Positions 10,761 to 20,966 of a DNA stretch of 64,000 nt are shown one piece after another (position 1 is the stretch's first letter; each line of letters starts with the position of its first letter). This DNA is from Linum tenue (lineage: Eukaryota; Streptophyta; Magnoliopsida; Malpighiales; Linaceae). The notes under the pieces were generated by a model. The model was not told the DNA's origin, searched no databases, and worked only from the letters and a program-made list of their open reading frames with translations. Both the position numbers and the translations under genes were made by a program. The stretch is taken from contig CAMGYJ010000008.1 in assembly GCA_946122785.1 (NCBI GenBank), forward strand, positions 20,299,475 to 20,363,474, in the 5' to 3' direction.

Positions 10761-12788
10761 ACGTTTGCTTGTCCCCAAGGAAACCATTTCACACAAGGGA
10801 ATATTTCAACCTACACAAATACTTTGGGGAAAACTCAAAGGGCACAAACTGGGAATTCTCAATGGCCATTGGCAATCAATACATGGTACGTTGCAAGCAA
10901 TACCGACATCCACCACAAATGACATTCGAAGCCACCAAAAACGGGAAACGAAAAGTTCTCACCTTGTTCATAGATCAATGCAAGTCGCAACAAGACCACT
11001 TATCAATCACAACCGACCATGCATGGAATTCAAGTCCGAGGAACAAATGGAAAGGCAACAAAGGTCCTCACCGGGGTATGATATGACATGCAAAACAAGA
11101 ATGAATCACTCACCCTCAAGACCAGTGGGGTCGAGACCTTTTTGGGTGAAAAAAAAATGTGCACAATCGTAAACTCTCGGCCCTATCATCTCAATACCAC
11201 GGCGGTAACCTCTAGATACGAGAGTTCACGGGACGGTTGTCACCACTAGCTCGTTCGGAGGTCTTAGACACGGGCTCAGATGACTGGAAATTGTCTTGGA
11301 CATGGGAAAAAGGCTTTTTAGGTGGTGGCAATCATGACGTGAGGTTCTAAATCTTCAACCTAAACCCGACGGTTCTATGGTTTCGACTAAAACCCCTCTT
11401 TTCAACCCAAGGCCACTAGCATCGCCCAAAATTCTTATCTCTCCTTTCCAAACGATTACCCATCATGAACTATATTAAAGCGCTCTTCCTCATTCTACCC
11501 TTGCTAGCACATTAAGGTTTGGTAGTGAAGGATTTCTAAAACAATGTGGGGGTTTCGATGGCTTGGATGTCAAGAAACCCCTCCTAGAGCATGTACTTTG
11601 GTTTCTCGTGGCACTCTCTACGTTATTTACCCCATTTTATTTCCTCTTTTTCGTTTCTCTCTTTTTTCTTTTTTTTTTCTTTTTCGAGGGGGTACTAGAG
11701 AATAAAAACACTTGCCACCTATACTTTTAATGACCAATTCTCTCTTTTTGAGGTACTCACTCCAACACTACACTTCATTTTTCTCATCCCTAGAAAGGAC
11801 CGCACACGAACCTCCTATGTAGAACCTTTATGGAGACTCAAAGGCGAGAGCTCTGGGACACAAGGACGACTCAATGTTTAGACACAAAAAAAAAAAGGAT
11901 TGGGGTCGTTCTTTTAACACCATTAAGCTCACACGCATGAAGCTCCTAAATTGAGAACGACCCTCGAAGTCACACGACTCAAAAGGGATGACTAAAGGAT
12001 GACACATTTTGGGACAATCAACATTTGGGCGTGTACTAATCCTATGCCTCCATCATACTTACTAGTGATAACTTGTGATGCTACACACCGTGGTAAGAGG
12101 GAACTATCACACCGGAAGAAAACGATCGGCTCAAAGATCACATGCTACCTAGTTACCTAACCATCTATTCCAATTCACAAACACGATGCATGGCAATTGT
12201 AAGCAACAAGTGATCAAGTCAAGACATCCATTAATTTATGGACACCTGAGAACTAAACTTTTGCCCTATCCTAGTGAACTTCTCAGTCATTATCATAGGA
12301 TATACTCAATCACATGCAAAAAGTTGAGATCAATGCCAATATACACGAGAATTTCCCACCATCCGACCACTTTTCTCATGCAAACGTTGCTTGGAGCCCT
12401 CAAATTTTTGAAATTTGGGTATACAAAAGGCTCCAAGCATCATCACACTCACACAAGCATGCTAGTAGACTAACCCCCCCCCCCCCCACACCTAAACTCG
12501 ACAGTGCCCTCAATGGCGTAAGAAAGGGGTAGAATGATGTTACCACTTGGGCTTGGTGAGTGAATGTTGGAATCGAACCGGGGTAGGATAATTGAGCTTC
12601 AAGGAGAGATAAAAGACACACACAAACACATTACGAATCACTCGAGGCGAGGTTGTTACAAGCACAATACGTAGTAGTAGTTTATGTCACACACACAACT
12701 AACAAAAAAAAAAAAAAAACGAGTTCAGGGTTACAAGTTGAGAAGTGGGGCGAAAGGACTCCGCTCTGCCACATGTCTCACTCGTCGG
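10761..12788. other. Athila-A 3' non-coding internal region
   Basis: About 2 kb between the end of the second ORF and the polypurine tract. I find no ORF with recognisable protein sequence. It contains homopolymers (T-rich near 11660-11690, A run 11886-11897, C run 12474-12487, A run 12704-12719). Long untranslated 3' segments are usual for Athila elements. Confidence 0.6.
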
Positions 12789-13940
12789 CTACCTCTCTCC
12801 GGTGGATGGACCCTCTCCATCACCGGGAAGGATACCCTGGTGGCGAGCAATAAGCTCGAGGATGTCGGACTGCCGGTCGAGACGGGATGATAATCCCATA
12901 AAGCTCGTCGCTAGGCGGTCCACCCTCTCGACGAGGGGATCATCTGATGCTGGTGGTGGTGGCTGATGTGCAGGGCGCTGGAGCGCTGGGCGGCGGCGGC
13001 TGGTGGGTGCTCGAGCAGGTGTCTACGCTGGTTCTGGGACCTCAGGGTCGGGCTCCATTGGATCCGGTGCTACTTCAGCTCGGATGACTCCCGAGGGTCG
13101 GAGTCCGTCGAGGTACTCCACTCCTCGCTCGCCCTGGATTACCAGCTTCTGGTCATACAATTTCTCCACTGGGAAGGGCTCCATCCTTCAAACTTTGGTG
13201 CAGCGAGCTAGATCTACCTGGAAGTGTCGGGCTATCCTCGTGATGATGCTCCCCATATGCATCGTGTCCACTCTGTTCCACCCCAGACACCGGGCGAAAG
13301 AAGTGGCGATCAACGATCCCAAATGGATCGACTCAGCTAGACTCCTCATCGAGTAGAGGGCAATGATCCCTCTCTTCGTCATCAAGTGGCCTGACTGGAG
13401 GCTGGGGACGACAGATCTGGTGAGCAGAGTGTGGAGGGTCTTCCACTTGGTCTTCAGCTTTATCGCGGTGGTGCGACTCCCCTCGAACTCGTCCTTCTCC
13501 TGCTCTGGGCAGCAGAGGGCTCGGAATGCACCCTGATAGTTGAAGTCGACGGTGTCATGCTGCTCCGTCATCGTCATGTGGGTGGTGTCGAGGCCCATGG
13601 CCTGAGCAAAGCCATCATAGGTCAGCACTCGTGGCTGACCTCCCTTCATAAACTCCACCCGTGGCCGGCTCTTCTTGCTGGCCGAGACGATGTGTGAGAA
13701 GGTGGAGTAGAACTCCACGCACAGCTCATGGATGATCTCCTCGTCCATGGTCAAGAGCTGGCGCCACTGGGGATGGAAGAGAACCCCAATCATGGAGGCT
13801 CGGCACCTGAACAAGTTAAACATGTCAAGGTCCAGCCGCCAGTGAGGCCCAATTGAGCTGCCACTCAGGTAGGCGAACTTGTAGCCAAACTCCGGGTGGT
13901 TCACCAGATAACGAATGAACTCATGCTCCAAGTTAAGCAT
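12789..13940 (-). pseudogene. Athila second ORF (ATHILA ORF-1-like / env-position protein), two in-frame stops
   Basis: A minus-strand frame of 384 codons from ATG 13940 (MLNLEHEFIRYLV) to a TAG at 12789-12791. It is interrupted by stops near 13189 (after LARCTKV) and near 13020. The N-terminal half has FHPQWRQLLTMDEE-IHELCVEFYSTF and VLTYDGFAQAMG, resembling the plant family Pfam calls ATHILA ORF-1. The C-terminal part is proline-rich and ends with a predicted helix (VERVDRLATSFMGLSSRL). The function is unknown; it sits where env lies in retroviruses. I chose this ATG because it follows an acceptor-like ttctcagttgtgcag, and the Athila-B homologue also starts just after a tgcag. The open frame extends upstream to 13982. 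Confidence 0.7.
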
Positions 13941-13941
13941 C

Positions 13942-13965
13942 CTGCACAACTGAGAAACATACACC
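13942..13965 (-). other. Probable 3' splice site ahead of the Athila second ORF
   Basis: The minus strand reads tgtttctcagttgtgcag then gATG. A pyrimidine-biased tract plus CAG right before the ORF start suggests the ORF is translated from a spliced RNA. Athila-B has the same arrangement (gattttgcag, then gagcATG at 17795). Confidence 0.5.
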
Positions 13966-14009
13966 ATACGTGGAAACAATAGTCAAATAATGCTCATTGG
14001 GAGGAAAAG

Positions 14010-14024
14010 ACATTCCCCCCACAC
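14010..14024 (-). other. Internal polypurine-tract-like run
   Basis: The minus strand reads aagtgtggggggaatg, nearly the same as the 3' polypurine tract of this element (aagtgtgggggag). It lies between the promoter-like region and the second ORF. A comparable run is at 17706-17720 in Athila-B. Confidence 0.5.
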
Positions 14025-14359
14025 TTGTTTTTCCACCATGGTTAAAACATTCAAGCTCAAACCACCGGGGCATGGTTGTGGGTAATTTACGGTTCAATCA
14101 CACTAAAAGTTGAACCACAACCCTTACCATGGTGGCTACCATCCACCAAACCAGAATAAACTAGACTTGCATTCATAACATAGCACTTGGTGGGCAAATT
14201 CTAAAAATAAACACAATTCGATTCAAACACACCCACCAAGGCTCACTAAGCTCATGCAATAATCAATTCACCATTCACACGACATAAATCACCTAATTCC
14301 TCGCCCTAAATCTAGATTCAATCATGCAAAGCACAAAAATTCAACCTCACTTCACCATC

Positions 14360-14965
14360 TAATCCGATTCTCCACAATTCACAAATGTAAAGTCGAAAAA
14401 CAAACTTGGAGACTCAAGTAGACGTAAGAGAGTGAGGTGCGGGCGAGGACGGTGAAAAACGGTCGGAAAACTAATCGGAGAGGGGTCTCCTGAGCTTCGT
14501 CGGAAGCTCATCGGAGAATCGCCACCGGTGACTTGGTCGGAAAAAATGTGCTCCAAATCTTCCCAAATTCACAGCACAGGCCGGTTTTGACGAGAGGAGA
14601 CTGGGTATGACATTGGTTTTGCGTTTTGCTCACCGGAATTGGGGGAAAATCGAAACACCAACGGGTTTTCGCGTTTTCCGGCAAATATTTGAAATTTTCC
14701 GGTGAGATTTTGGTCGTGAAGTGAGAGTCGCCGTTCACGCCGCTTTTATAGGCAGTGCTCAGATTTCACGGACGCGTTCCCAAGTCACAGTCTTAGCAAC
14801 CGAGAACTCTCAAACGCGTCCTGTAAACACGGAGTGGTTGACAGGTGGTGAACATGCATTAGTACCCAGTTCACGGACGCGTTGGCCTGTTAACGGTCTT
14901 ACAAAATCGTGAACTCAGCAATCCGTCCGCGAACTCAAGTGAAAACAGGGCACTTCTGCAAAACT
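14360..14965 (-). promoter_or_regulatory. Promoter-like internal region upstream of the second ORF
   Basis: The minus strand has a TATA box, cctataaaagc (about 14744-14754). Upstream of it (14755-14940) are CACGGA-CGCG, CACAGTCTTAGCAACCGAGA and TAACGGTCTTACAAAATCGTG, close relatives of the CACGGTCTTAGAGACCGTG words that precede the TATA signal in the LTR-A U3. Downstream (about 14700 to 14000) lies leader-like sequence, then the second ORF. The layout suggests a separate promoter for the second ORF. This is inference from sequence layout only. Confidence 0.45.
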
Positions 14966-15133
14966 TTTGTATCAACCTATTCCTCCGTGCCTCCTAATCG
15001 ATCACAACACAACCATAAACCGCAAAACCACAACACCATGCACGGGGACACCACTTCACCACTCGAACTCTTAACAAGACACTTAAACGATAACTAAGGA
15101 AAAGAAAACAAACCTCGTTGGGTTGCCTCCCAA

Positions 15134-16496
15134 TGATAGACCATTAATTACACATGTTTTTACCCCTATTCTTGAGCCGTTTAAGATGTTAATTCTCGTG
15201 TTTTAAGCCGATTTCACGCTAGGTTGTGCGTTTATGTCATATTTCAGGACTTAGCGTTGGCATCGAGGCGAAGAAACGAGTTTCGGGTCCAAAGGAGCGA
15301 AGTTGGGTCGAAGTGTGCTGCAGGAGGAAAATACCCGGTCATGGGCTCAAATACCCGACTGGGTATTATTTGGAGCAGACTGGGTATTTGTCTCTTTGGG
15401 TGTCGCTGAGAAGCAGAAGGGGGCCCGGGCAGGAAGCAGAAATCCCCGGTCGGGGATTCTTAGGCCAGACCGGGGATTTCCCCTTGTTCCTAAACGCGCA
15501 TTTTGAATATACCCGGTCGACACTAAAAATACCCGACCTAGTATTTCGACCGGGGATCGCGACAGGCAGATTTTTAAGGGAAAAGAAGGCCAAAATAGAG
15601 GGTGTTTCGAGTTTTAGAGAGACAGAGTGATTCCTAGAGAGAGAAAGCGACGAACCAGAGTTCCCAAGTGCCCTAGCTTGATCTTCATCACCATTGGAGC
15701 CCGGCTTGAGCTTGGAGAAGTGCCGATTGACGACCAGGAGCAGAAACTCATCCTTCACAGTATGATTTCTGCATCTGAATCTGCTTGTGCTTCTCTCTCC
15801 ATGGAGTAGTTTTCCCATTCATCTGGGTATGGAGAACCCTAGATTTGTATGTTAGGTCTGATTGTATGAACCCAAGTACAGATTTTATGATTTGATTATG
15901 TTCAATTGAGGCTTGAATGATTGAATGACTTGAATCCTGATCAAATTCCTGTTATTTCTGATTTAGCTTAGAAAGAGAATATCTGCCGAGGTTAATAGAG
16001 CACCCTTAATTGAAGGTAGTGAATTGGCGACTTTCATCGAGGAGCCAATTCACTATTCTGTACCGAATTACTTCGGTAGTGGAGGTTTGGTTCGCTAGGG
16101 CCTCAATCTGTTTACTCCGGTGGAGGTTAGTCGCCCGTTGGGGACTCAAATTGAGAGGGTCTGGAGACCTTTAGTCGAGACTTCAGACTGTTTAAGAACC
16201 TCCCGCAGTATAACTATCATAGAAACTGAACTTGGTAAATTGCAATCCGGCTTAACTGCAGTCTAGGGGGAACCATATCCGGGTGACCTCTCTCGACTTG
16301 AAAACAACCGTTAAACTTGCTTTGTTTGTTTGTTAATTTGGACCTGCACTAACGTTTCACTGCCAGATAATAAGAATTCACTGAGTAGTCATCACATCTA
16401 GGACCCGGGTTGACATTAAAACCCAAACCCGCTATACTACGCTTTAGGAAGTGGTTACACTTGGCCATTTTCTAGAGTGACAGTAGGAGTGAGTCA
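15134..16496 (+). repeat. Athila-B left LTR
   Basis: TGATAGACC to GAGTCA. It contains the conserved CTAGG block (15215-15256), then ACCCGGTC/CCCCGGTCGGGG words (15325-15560), and then a leader-like region with a CTCTCTCCATGGAGTAG segment that also occurs in LTR-C. Confidence 0.9.
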
Positions 16497-16502
16497 AGTT
16501 TT

Positions 16503-16519
16503 TGGCGCCGTTGCCGGGG
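16503..16519 (+). other. tRNA-Asp primer-binding site of Athila-B
   Basis: TGGCGCCGTTGCCGGGG, the exact complement of the plant tRNA-Asp 3' end, 6 bp after the LTR. It confirms the plus orientation. Confidence 0.92.
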
Positions 16520-16532
16520 AGCACTGTCGAAG

Positions 16533-17228
16533 ATGCCCAAGTACGCCAAGTTCATGAAAGACCTCCTTACCAACAAGAAGAAACTTGGGGATCTTTCGAC
16601 AGTGATGCTGAGCGAGGAATGTTCTGCTATCCTGCAGAACAAGCTGCCCGAAAAGCGCAAGGACCCAGGGAGTTTTACTATCCCTCTTACTATTGGCAGC
16701 ATGCATGTAGGCAAGTCCTTGGCGGACCTAGGCGCTAGCATAAATGTCATGCCGTATAAAATGTTTAAAAAGCTAGACCTAGGTGAACTTAGCCCTACTA
16801 GGATCAGCATTCAGCTAGCTGACCGTTCCATTGTGCATCCTAGGGGTATCATAGAGGATCTGCTTGTTAATGTAGGTGCATTCACATATCCTGTTGATTT
16901 TGTTATTCTGGATATAAATGAGGATGTGGGTGTGCATTTGATTCTGGGTAGACCATTTCTTGCCACCGCCAAGGCACGTATTGATGTGCATGATGGTAAA
17001 CTGATCCTGCATGCTGGGAATGAACAAGCTACTTTTTCTGTGACTGAATTCGATCACTGTGCTATGATTGCTGTCACACCTGTGCATGCTATTTCTGACC
17101 AGGTTCACGAGCCTGTCTTGTATCCTTCTGCATCTCCCATTTTGCATGACCCTCCTCTCACTCCTTCGCCGCCACTCCATCCAGCCTCGCCTCCGAACAA
17201 AAAGATCAAGGAGTGGCGGCCGAAGTAG
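16533..17228 (+). CDS. Athila-B aspartic protease, open reading frame of 231 codons
   Basis: Begins with ATG at MPKYAKFMKDLL, only 13 bp after the primer site, so no gag precedes it. Residues 1-45 match the region just ahead of the protease in Athila-A. The active site is intact: SLADLGASINVMPY, with DLGA at residues 65-68. ILGRPFLATAKA follows near residues 148-159, the second family signature. The C-terminus is proline-rich (PPLTPSPPLHPASPP) and ends EWRPK. In a full element this domain would be part of gag-pol and would cut the polyprotein. Here it is free-standing, a product of internal deletion. Confidence 0.75.
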   Translation: MPKYAKFMKDLLTNKKKLGDLSTVMLSEECSAILQNKLPEKRKDPGSFTIPLTIGSMHVGKSLADLGASINVMPYKMFKKLDLGELSPTRISIQLADRSIVHPRGIIEDLLVNVGAFTYPVDFVILDINEDVGVHLILGRPFLATAKARIDVHDGKLILHAGNEQATFSVTEFDHCAMIAVTPVHAISDQVHEPVLYPSASPILHDPPLTPSPPLHPASPPNKKIKEWRPK

Positions 17229-17465
17229 CAGGTGGCCAAGCCTACTAGGAAGAAAGGGGGAGACCACTATGAGCTGGTCCCACCTCCTGCATCACGACCA
17301 CCCTGGCCATCCGAGTACTCACTCTCCTGCATTTTGCCGGATGGCCAGGTTGAGCTGACCAATGCTGGTGGTTGCACCCGGCGGGTGCATGGCCACCACC
17401 TGAAGCTGTACCTCAAGAGCGATGTGGATCCGCTCTTGGAGGCACCTATTCCTGCACCTCTCTGA
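17229..17465 (+). pseudogene. Integrase C-terminal scrap of Athila-B
   Basis: Continues in the protease frame after one stop codon (17226-17228). The peptide PPPASRPPWPSEYSLSC, then PDGQVELTN and VHGHHLKLYL, resembles the tail of Athila integrases, where a GxxLK-Y motif follows a beta-rich domain. The RT, RNase H and integrase core between protease and this tail are gone. About 45 bp later comes gtggggaggcaacccc, the motif that follows pol in this family. Confidence 0.6.
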
Positions 17466-17705
17466 ATATCCACCATGGGCGTCCAGTTAAAAGACGGTAA
17501 ACAAGAGCTTGTGGGGAGGCAACCCCACCACGGTTTGCATTTCTTTTTCCCTTTTTCTGTGTTTTTTTTGTGTCGTGTTGAGTCAGTTGCATGTCTGTGT
17601 TGAAGTTCGGTCATGGTTATGTCTCGGTTTGGTTCTTGCCTTGATTCCGGTTGAGTTGCTTGCGATTCAACCGGCTGTGCTTAAAACTGTTAGCCTACGT
17701 GGTCC

Positions 17706-17720
17706 TTAAGTGTGGGGGAA
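17706..17720 (+). other. Internal polypurine-tract-like run of Athila-B
   Basis: taagtgtgggggaag, the family polypurine sequence, located between the pol remnant and the second ORF, not next to the LTR. Confidence 0.5.
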
Positions 17721-17794
17721 GTGATGAAACCATGTTGTTGGTCCTGACAAGTTTTTTCTTGGCTCCACCTTTGGTTTGTTGATTTTGCAGGAGC

Positions 17795-18281
17795 ATGTCC
17801 CTCGACCATCCGTTTGTGCAGGACCTGCGCCTGCACCCGGATTACGCGGACCAGTTCCGCGCGATGACTCGTGGGAAATTGGAGCGCCACCACCATCTGG
17901 AGTGGGCAGTGTTCGAGCAGCTCCACTGCATACAGGAGCTCACCGCCGCCATCAGCCATCGCGATTGGCGGACGCTGCTGGCAATCGAGGAGCCAACCTA
18001 TACCGAACTGGTGTGAGAGTTCTACACCACTTTCAACTACAACAGCAAAGCGGCTCGGGACTCCTATGCAGTGACTTTCAGGCTGGGTGGCTACCCACAG
18101 GAGCTGACCATTGACGGGTTGGCCTACGCCATGGGGATCGAGTACCACCCGTTCTCCCGCCACGAGGTCGAGATCTCGAACCCGACCGACTGGCACGAGA
18201 ATGGGTTCTACCGCCAGATAGCCAGGGACGCCTATGGGTATGATTCCTTTGACGTTGGCTAGACATACGTCCGCACCCTCA
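17795..18281 (+). pseudogene. Athila-B second ORF, truncated
   Basis: ATG 17795 starts MSLDHPFVQDLRLHP, right after an acceptor-like gattttgcaggagc. A stop follows TYTELV near 18014; the same frame then continues with EFYTTFNYN and LTIDGLAYAMGIEYHPF, which parallels EFYSTFS and LTYDGFAQAMG in the Athila-A protein at 12789-13940. After SFDVG there is another stop near 18260, and the sequence is cut at about 18281 by the duplicated host flank. Its role is unknown, and this copy cannot make the full protein. Confidence 0.65.
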
Positions 18282-18397
18282 AGCCGCAAAACCACAACAC
18301 CATGCACGGGGACACCACTTCACCACTCGAACTCTTAACAAGACACTTAAACGAAAACTAAGGAAAAGAAAACAAACCTCGTTGGGTTGCCTCCCAA
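18282..18397. repeat. 116-bp duplicate of the Athila-A sequence at 15018-15133
   Basis: From ccgcaaaaccacaacacc to ttgcctcccaa this is nearly identical to the host flank left of the first Athila-B LTR (one visible change, cgaaaacta versus cgataacta). It stands directly before the second LTR, where a polypurine tract should be. It therefore records a recombination or repair event and is not retroelement sequence. Confidence 0.85.
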
Positions 18398-19757
18398 TGA
18401 TAGACCATTAAATACACATGTTTTTACCCCTATTCTTGAGCCGTTTGAGATGTTAATTCTCATGTTTTAAGCCGATTTCACGCTAGGTTGTGCGTTTATG
18501 TCATATTTCAGGACTTAGCGTTGGCATCGAGGCGAAGAAACGAATTTCGGGTCGAAAGGAGCGAAGTTGGGTCGAAGTGTGCTGCAGGAGGAAAATACCA
18601 GGTCATGGGCTAAAATACCCAACAGGGTATTATTTGGAGCAGACCGGGTATTTGTCGCTTTGGGTGTCGCTGAGAAGTAGAAGGGGGCCCGGGCAGGAAG
18701 CAGAAATCCCCGGTCGGGGATTCTTAGGCCCAGACCGGGGATTTCCCCCTGTTCCTAAATGCGCGTTTTGAATATACCCGGTCGACACCCAAAATACCCG
18801 ACCGGGTTTTTCGACCGGGGATCGCGAGAGGCAGCTTTTTAAGGGAAAAGAAGGCCAAAATAGAGGGGTTCCGAGTTTTAGAGAGACAGAGCGATTCCTA
18901 GAGAGAGAAAGCGACGAACCAGAGTTCCCAAGTGCCCTAGCTTGATTTTCATCACCATTGGAGCCCGGCTTGAGCTTGGAGAAGTGTCGATTGACGACCA
19001 CGAGCAGAAACTCATCCTTCACAGTATGATTTCCGCATCTGAACCTGCTTGTGCTTCTCTCTCCATGGAGTAGTTTTCCCATTGATCTGGGTATGGAGAA
19101 CCCTAGATTTGTATGTAGGTCTGATTGTATGAACCCAAGTACAGATTTTATGATTTGATTATGTTCAATTGAGGCTTGAAGGATTGAATGACTTGAATCC
19201 TTATCAGATTCCTGTTATTTCTGCTTTAGCCTAGAAAGAGAATATCTGCCTAGGTTAATAGAGCACCCTTAATTGAAGGTAGTGAATTGGCGACTTTAGT
19301 CGAGGAGCCAATTCACTGTTATGTACCGAATTTACTTCGGTAGTGGAGGTTTGGTTCGTTAGGGCCTCAATCTGTTTACTCCGGTGGAGGTTAGTCGCCC
19401 GCTGGGAACTCAGATTGAGAGGGTCTGGAGACCTTTAGTCGAGACTTCAGACTGTTTAAGAACCTCCCGCAGTATAACTATCATAGAAACTGAACTTGGT
19501 AAATTGCAATCCGGCTTGCAGTATAGGTGGGAACAATATCCGGGTGACCTCTCTCGACTTGAAAACAACCGTTAAACTTGATTTGTTTGTTTGTTAATTT
19601 GGACCTGCACTAAAGTTTCACTACCAGATAATAAGAATTCACTGAGTAGTCATCACATCTAGGACCCGGGTTGACATTAAAACCCAAACCCGCTATACTA
19701 CGCTTTAGGAAGTGGTTACACTTGGCCATTTTCTAGAGTGACAGTAGGAGTGAGTCA
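18398..19757 (+). repeat. Athila-B right LTR
   Basis: TGATAGACC to GAGTCA, 1360 bp. It differs from the left LTR at scattered positions, roughly a few percent by eye. The right flank ccgaacaagcgctt continues the Athila-A motif AAGCGCTTGT on the other strand. Confidence 0.88.
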
Positions 19758-19949
19758 CCGAACAAGCGCTTGTTTATCATCATTAGCTTTACTGTTGGGG
19801 ATCGATCACGACTTCAAACGTGATGTGACCGAGAGCGGATCGACCACACTCTCGGGGCGAGGCTTGTAGCCTCCCATCTTAGGTTCATTGAGTTGGCCCT
19901 CTTGGTTGGCCAACTTCGCTTCGGCCTCTCCCTTCTTCAGATCCAAAAC

Positions 19950-20966
19950 TCACTTAATCTTTCTTCTCCAAGCATTCATCCTCGATCCTTTGGGCTTAGG
20001 ACCCTTCTTAACTTCCTGCTCAATATTATCAAAGACAACACAAGTAATGGTGGGGTTTTCCTTGAGAGGCTCTCCTCCACTCTCATTCACATCATTTGAA
20101 ACTACTCCCTTCACTTCATCACCCCTAACCCTAGGATCAATTTCAAGCTTGATTCTCTCCTTTCCATCCCTCAAAATTAAGGTCCCCTCATTAACATCTA
20201 TCAATGACTTGGCGGTGGCAAGGAAGGGACGACCGAGGATGAGTGGCATATCCGAGTCCTCACTTATGTCGAGAATCACGAAATCGGTCAGATAGCAAAA
20301 ATTTCCCACTCTCACCATCATGTCCTCCGCAATACCCCTCGAGCCAATGACCGAACGGTCGACTAAGGTGATGCTAAGCTTAGAGGTCTTAAGTTCACCT
20401 ACTTCTAACTTTTTGAAAACCTTGTAGGGCATCACATTAACACTATCTCCTAGGTTCGCCAAGGCATTGTCTATATGATGGTTGCCAATATCAAGAGGGA
20501 TAGTAAAGCTATCTTGGTCGGACCACTTTTCGGGCAAGCGGTCGAGGAGGTAAGCCGAACACTCCTCGCCAAGAGTCACGTTGGTGAGGCCTTCAAGCCT
20601 TGGCTTCTTGGTGAGGAATCCCTTGAGGTACTTGGCATATCTTGGCATTTGAGCCAGGGCTTCGAGGAACTGGATGTTGAGGTGGAGGTTGCGGAGCATT
20701 TCCATGAGACCTCCACACTCGTTGTCCAACCTCTCCTTGTACCTCCTTGTGGGATAAGGAAGAGGTGGTGTGTATCCATCCACCAGCAAAGCCTTCCTTG
20801 TCGCCTTCCTCTCATTCCTCGAGGGCTTCCCTTCTCCCTTCTTTGGGTTGGTCTCCTCCTTGCTTGTCTCTTCTTTCTCCATCACTTCATCAGTGGCGAC
20901 TTCTGTGCCTTTTATCTTCAAGCATAACATCAAGCAACTTATCCAACTTCGCCTCAAGCGAAGCAC
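19950..20966 (-). pseudogene. Athila-A protease region, active-site aspartate replaced
   Basis: A minus-strand open frame of 338 codons. Residues 25-60 are charged (KEETSKEETNPKKGEGKPSR) and 60-80 contain YTPPLPYPTRRYKERL, the usual gag-pro linker of Athila. The protease core follows: SFTIPLDIGNHHIDNALANLGDSVNVMPY, given in two parts here as SFTIPLDIGNHHI and ALANLGDSVNVMPY, then ILGRPFLATAKS near residue 248. The catalytic D-L-G-A reads N-L-G-D (residues 171-174), which should abolish activity. The frame is offset from gag by one base over an overlap at 20890-20966. It ends NAWRRKIK with no RT downstream. Confidence 0.75.

Larger units (their letters stand above)
15134..19757 (+). mobile_element. 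Athila-B, compact defective Ty3/gypsy element nested in Athila-A
   Basis: Two LTRs of 1363 and 1360 bp (15134-16496, 18398-19757), both starting TGATAGACC and ending GAGTCA, surround only 1.9 kb. Flanks are cccaa (15129-15133) and ccgaa (19758-19762), a 5-bp TSD with one change. The interior holds the primer site, protease, an integrase C-terminal scrap and a truncated second ORF, then a 116-bp copy of the host flank in place of the 3' internal end. Gag, RT, RNase H and the integrase core are absent. Confidence 0.85.
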
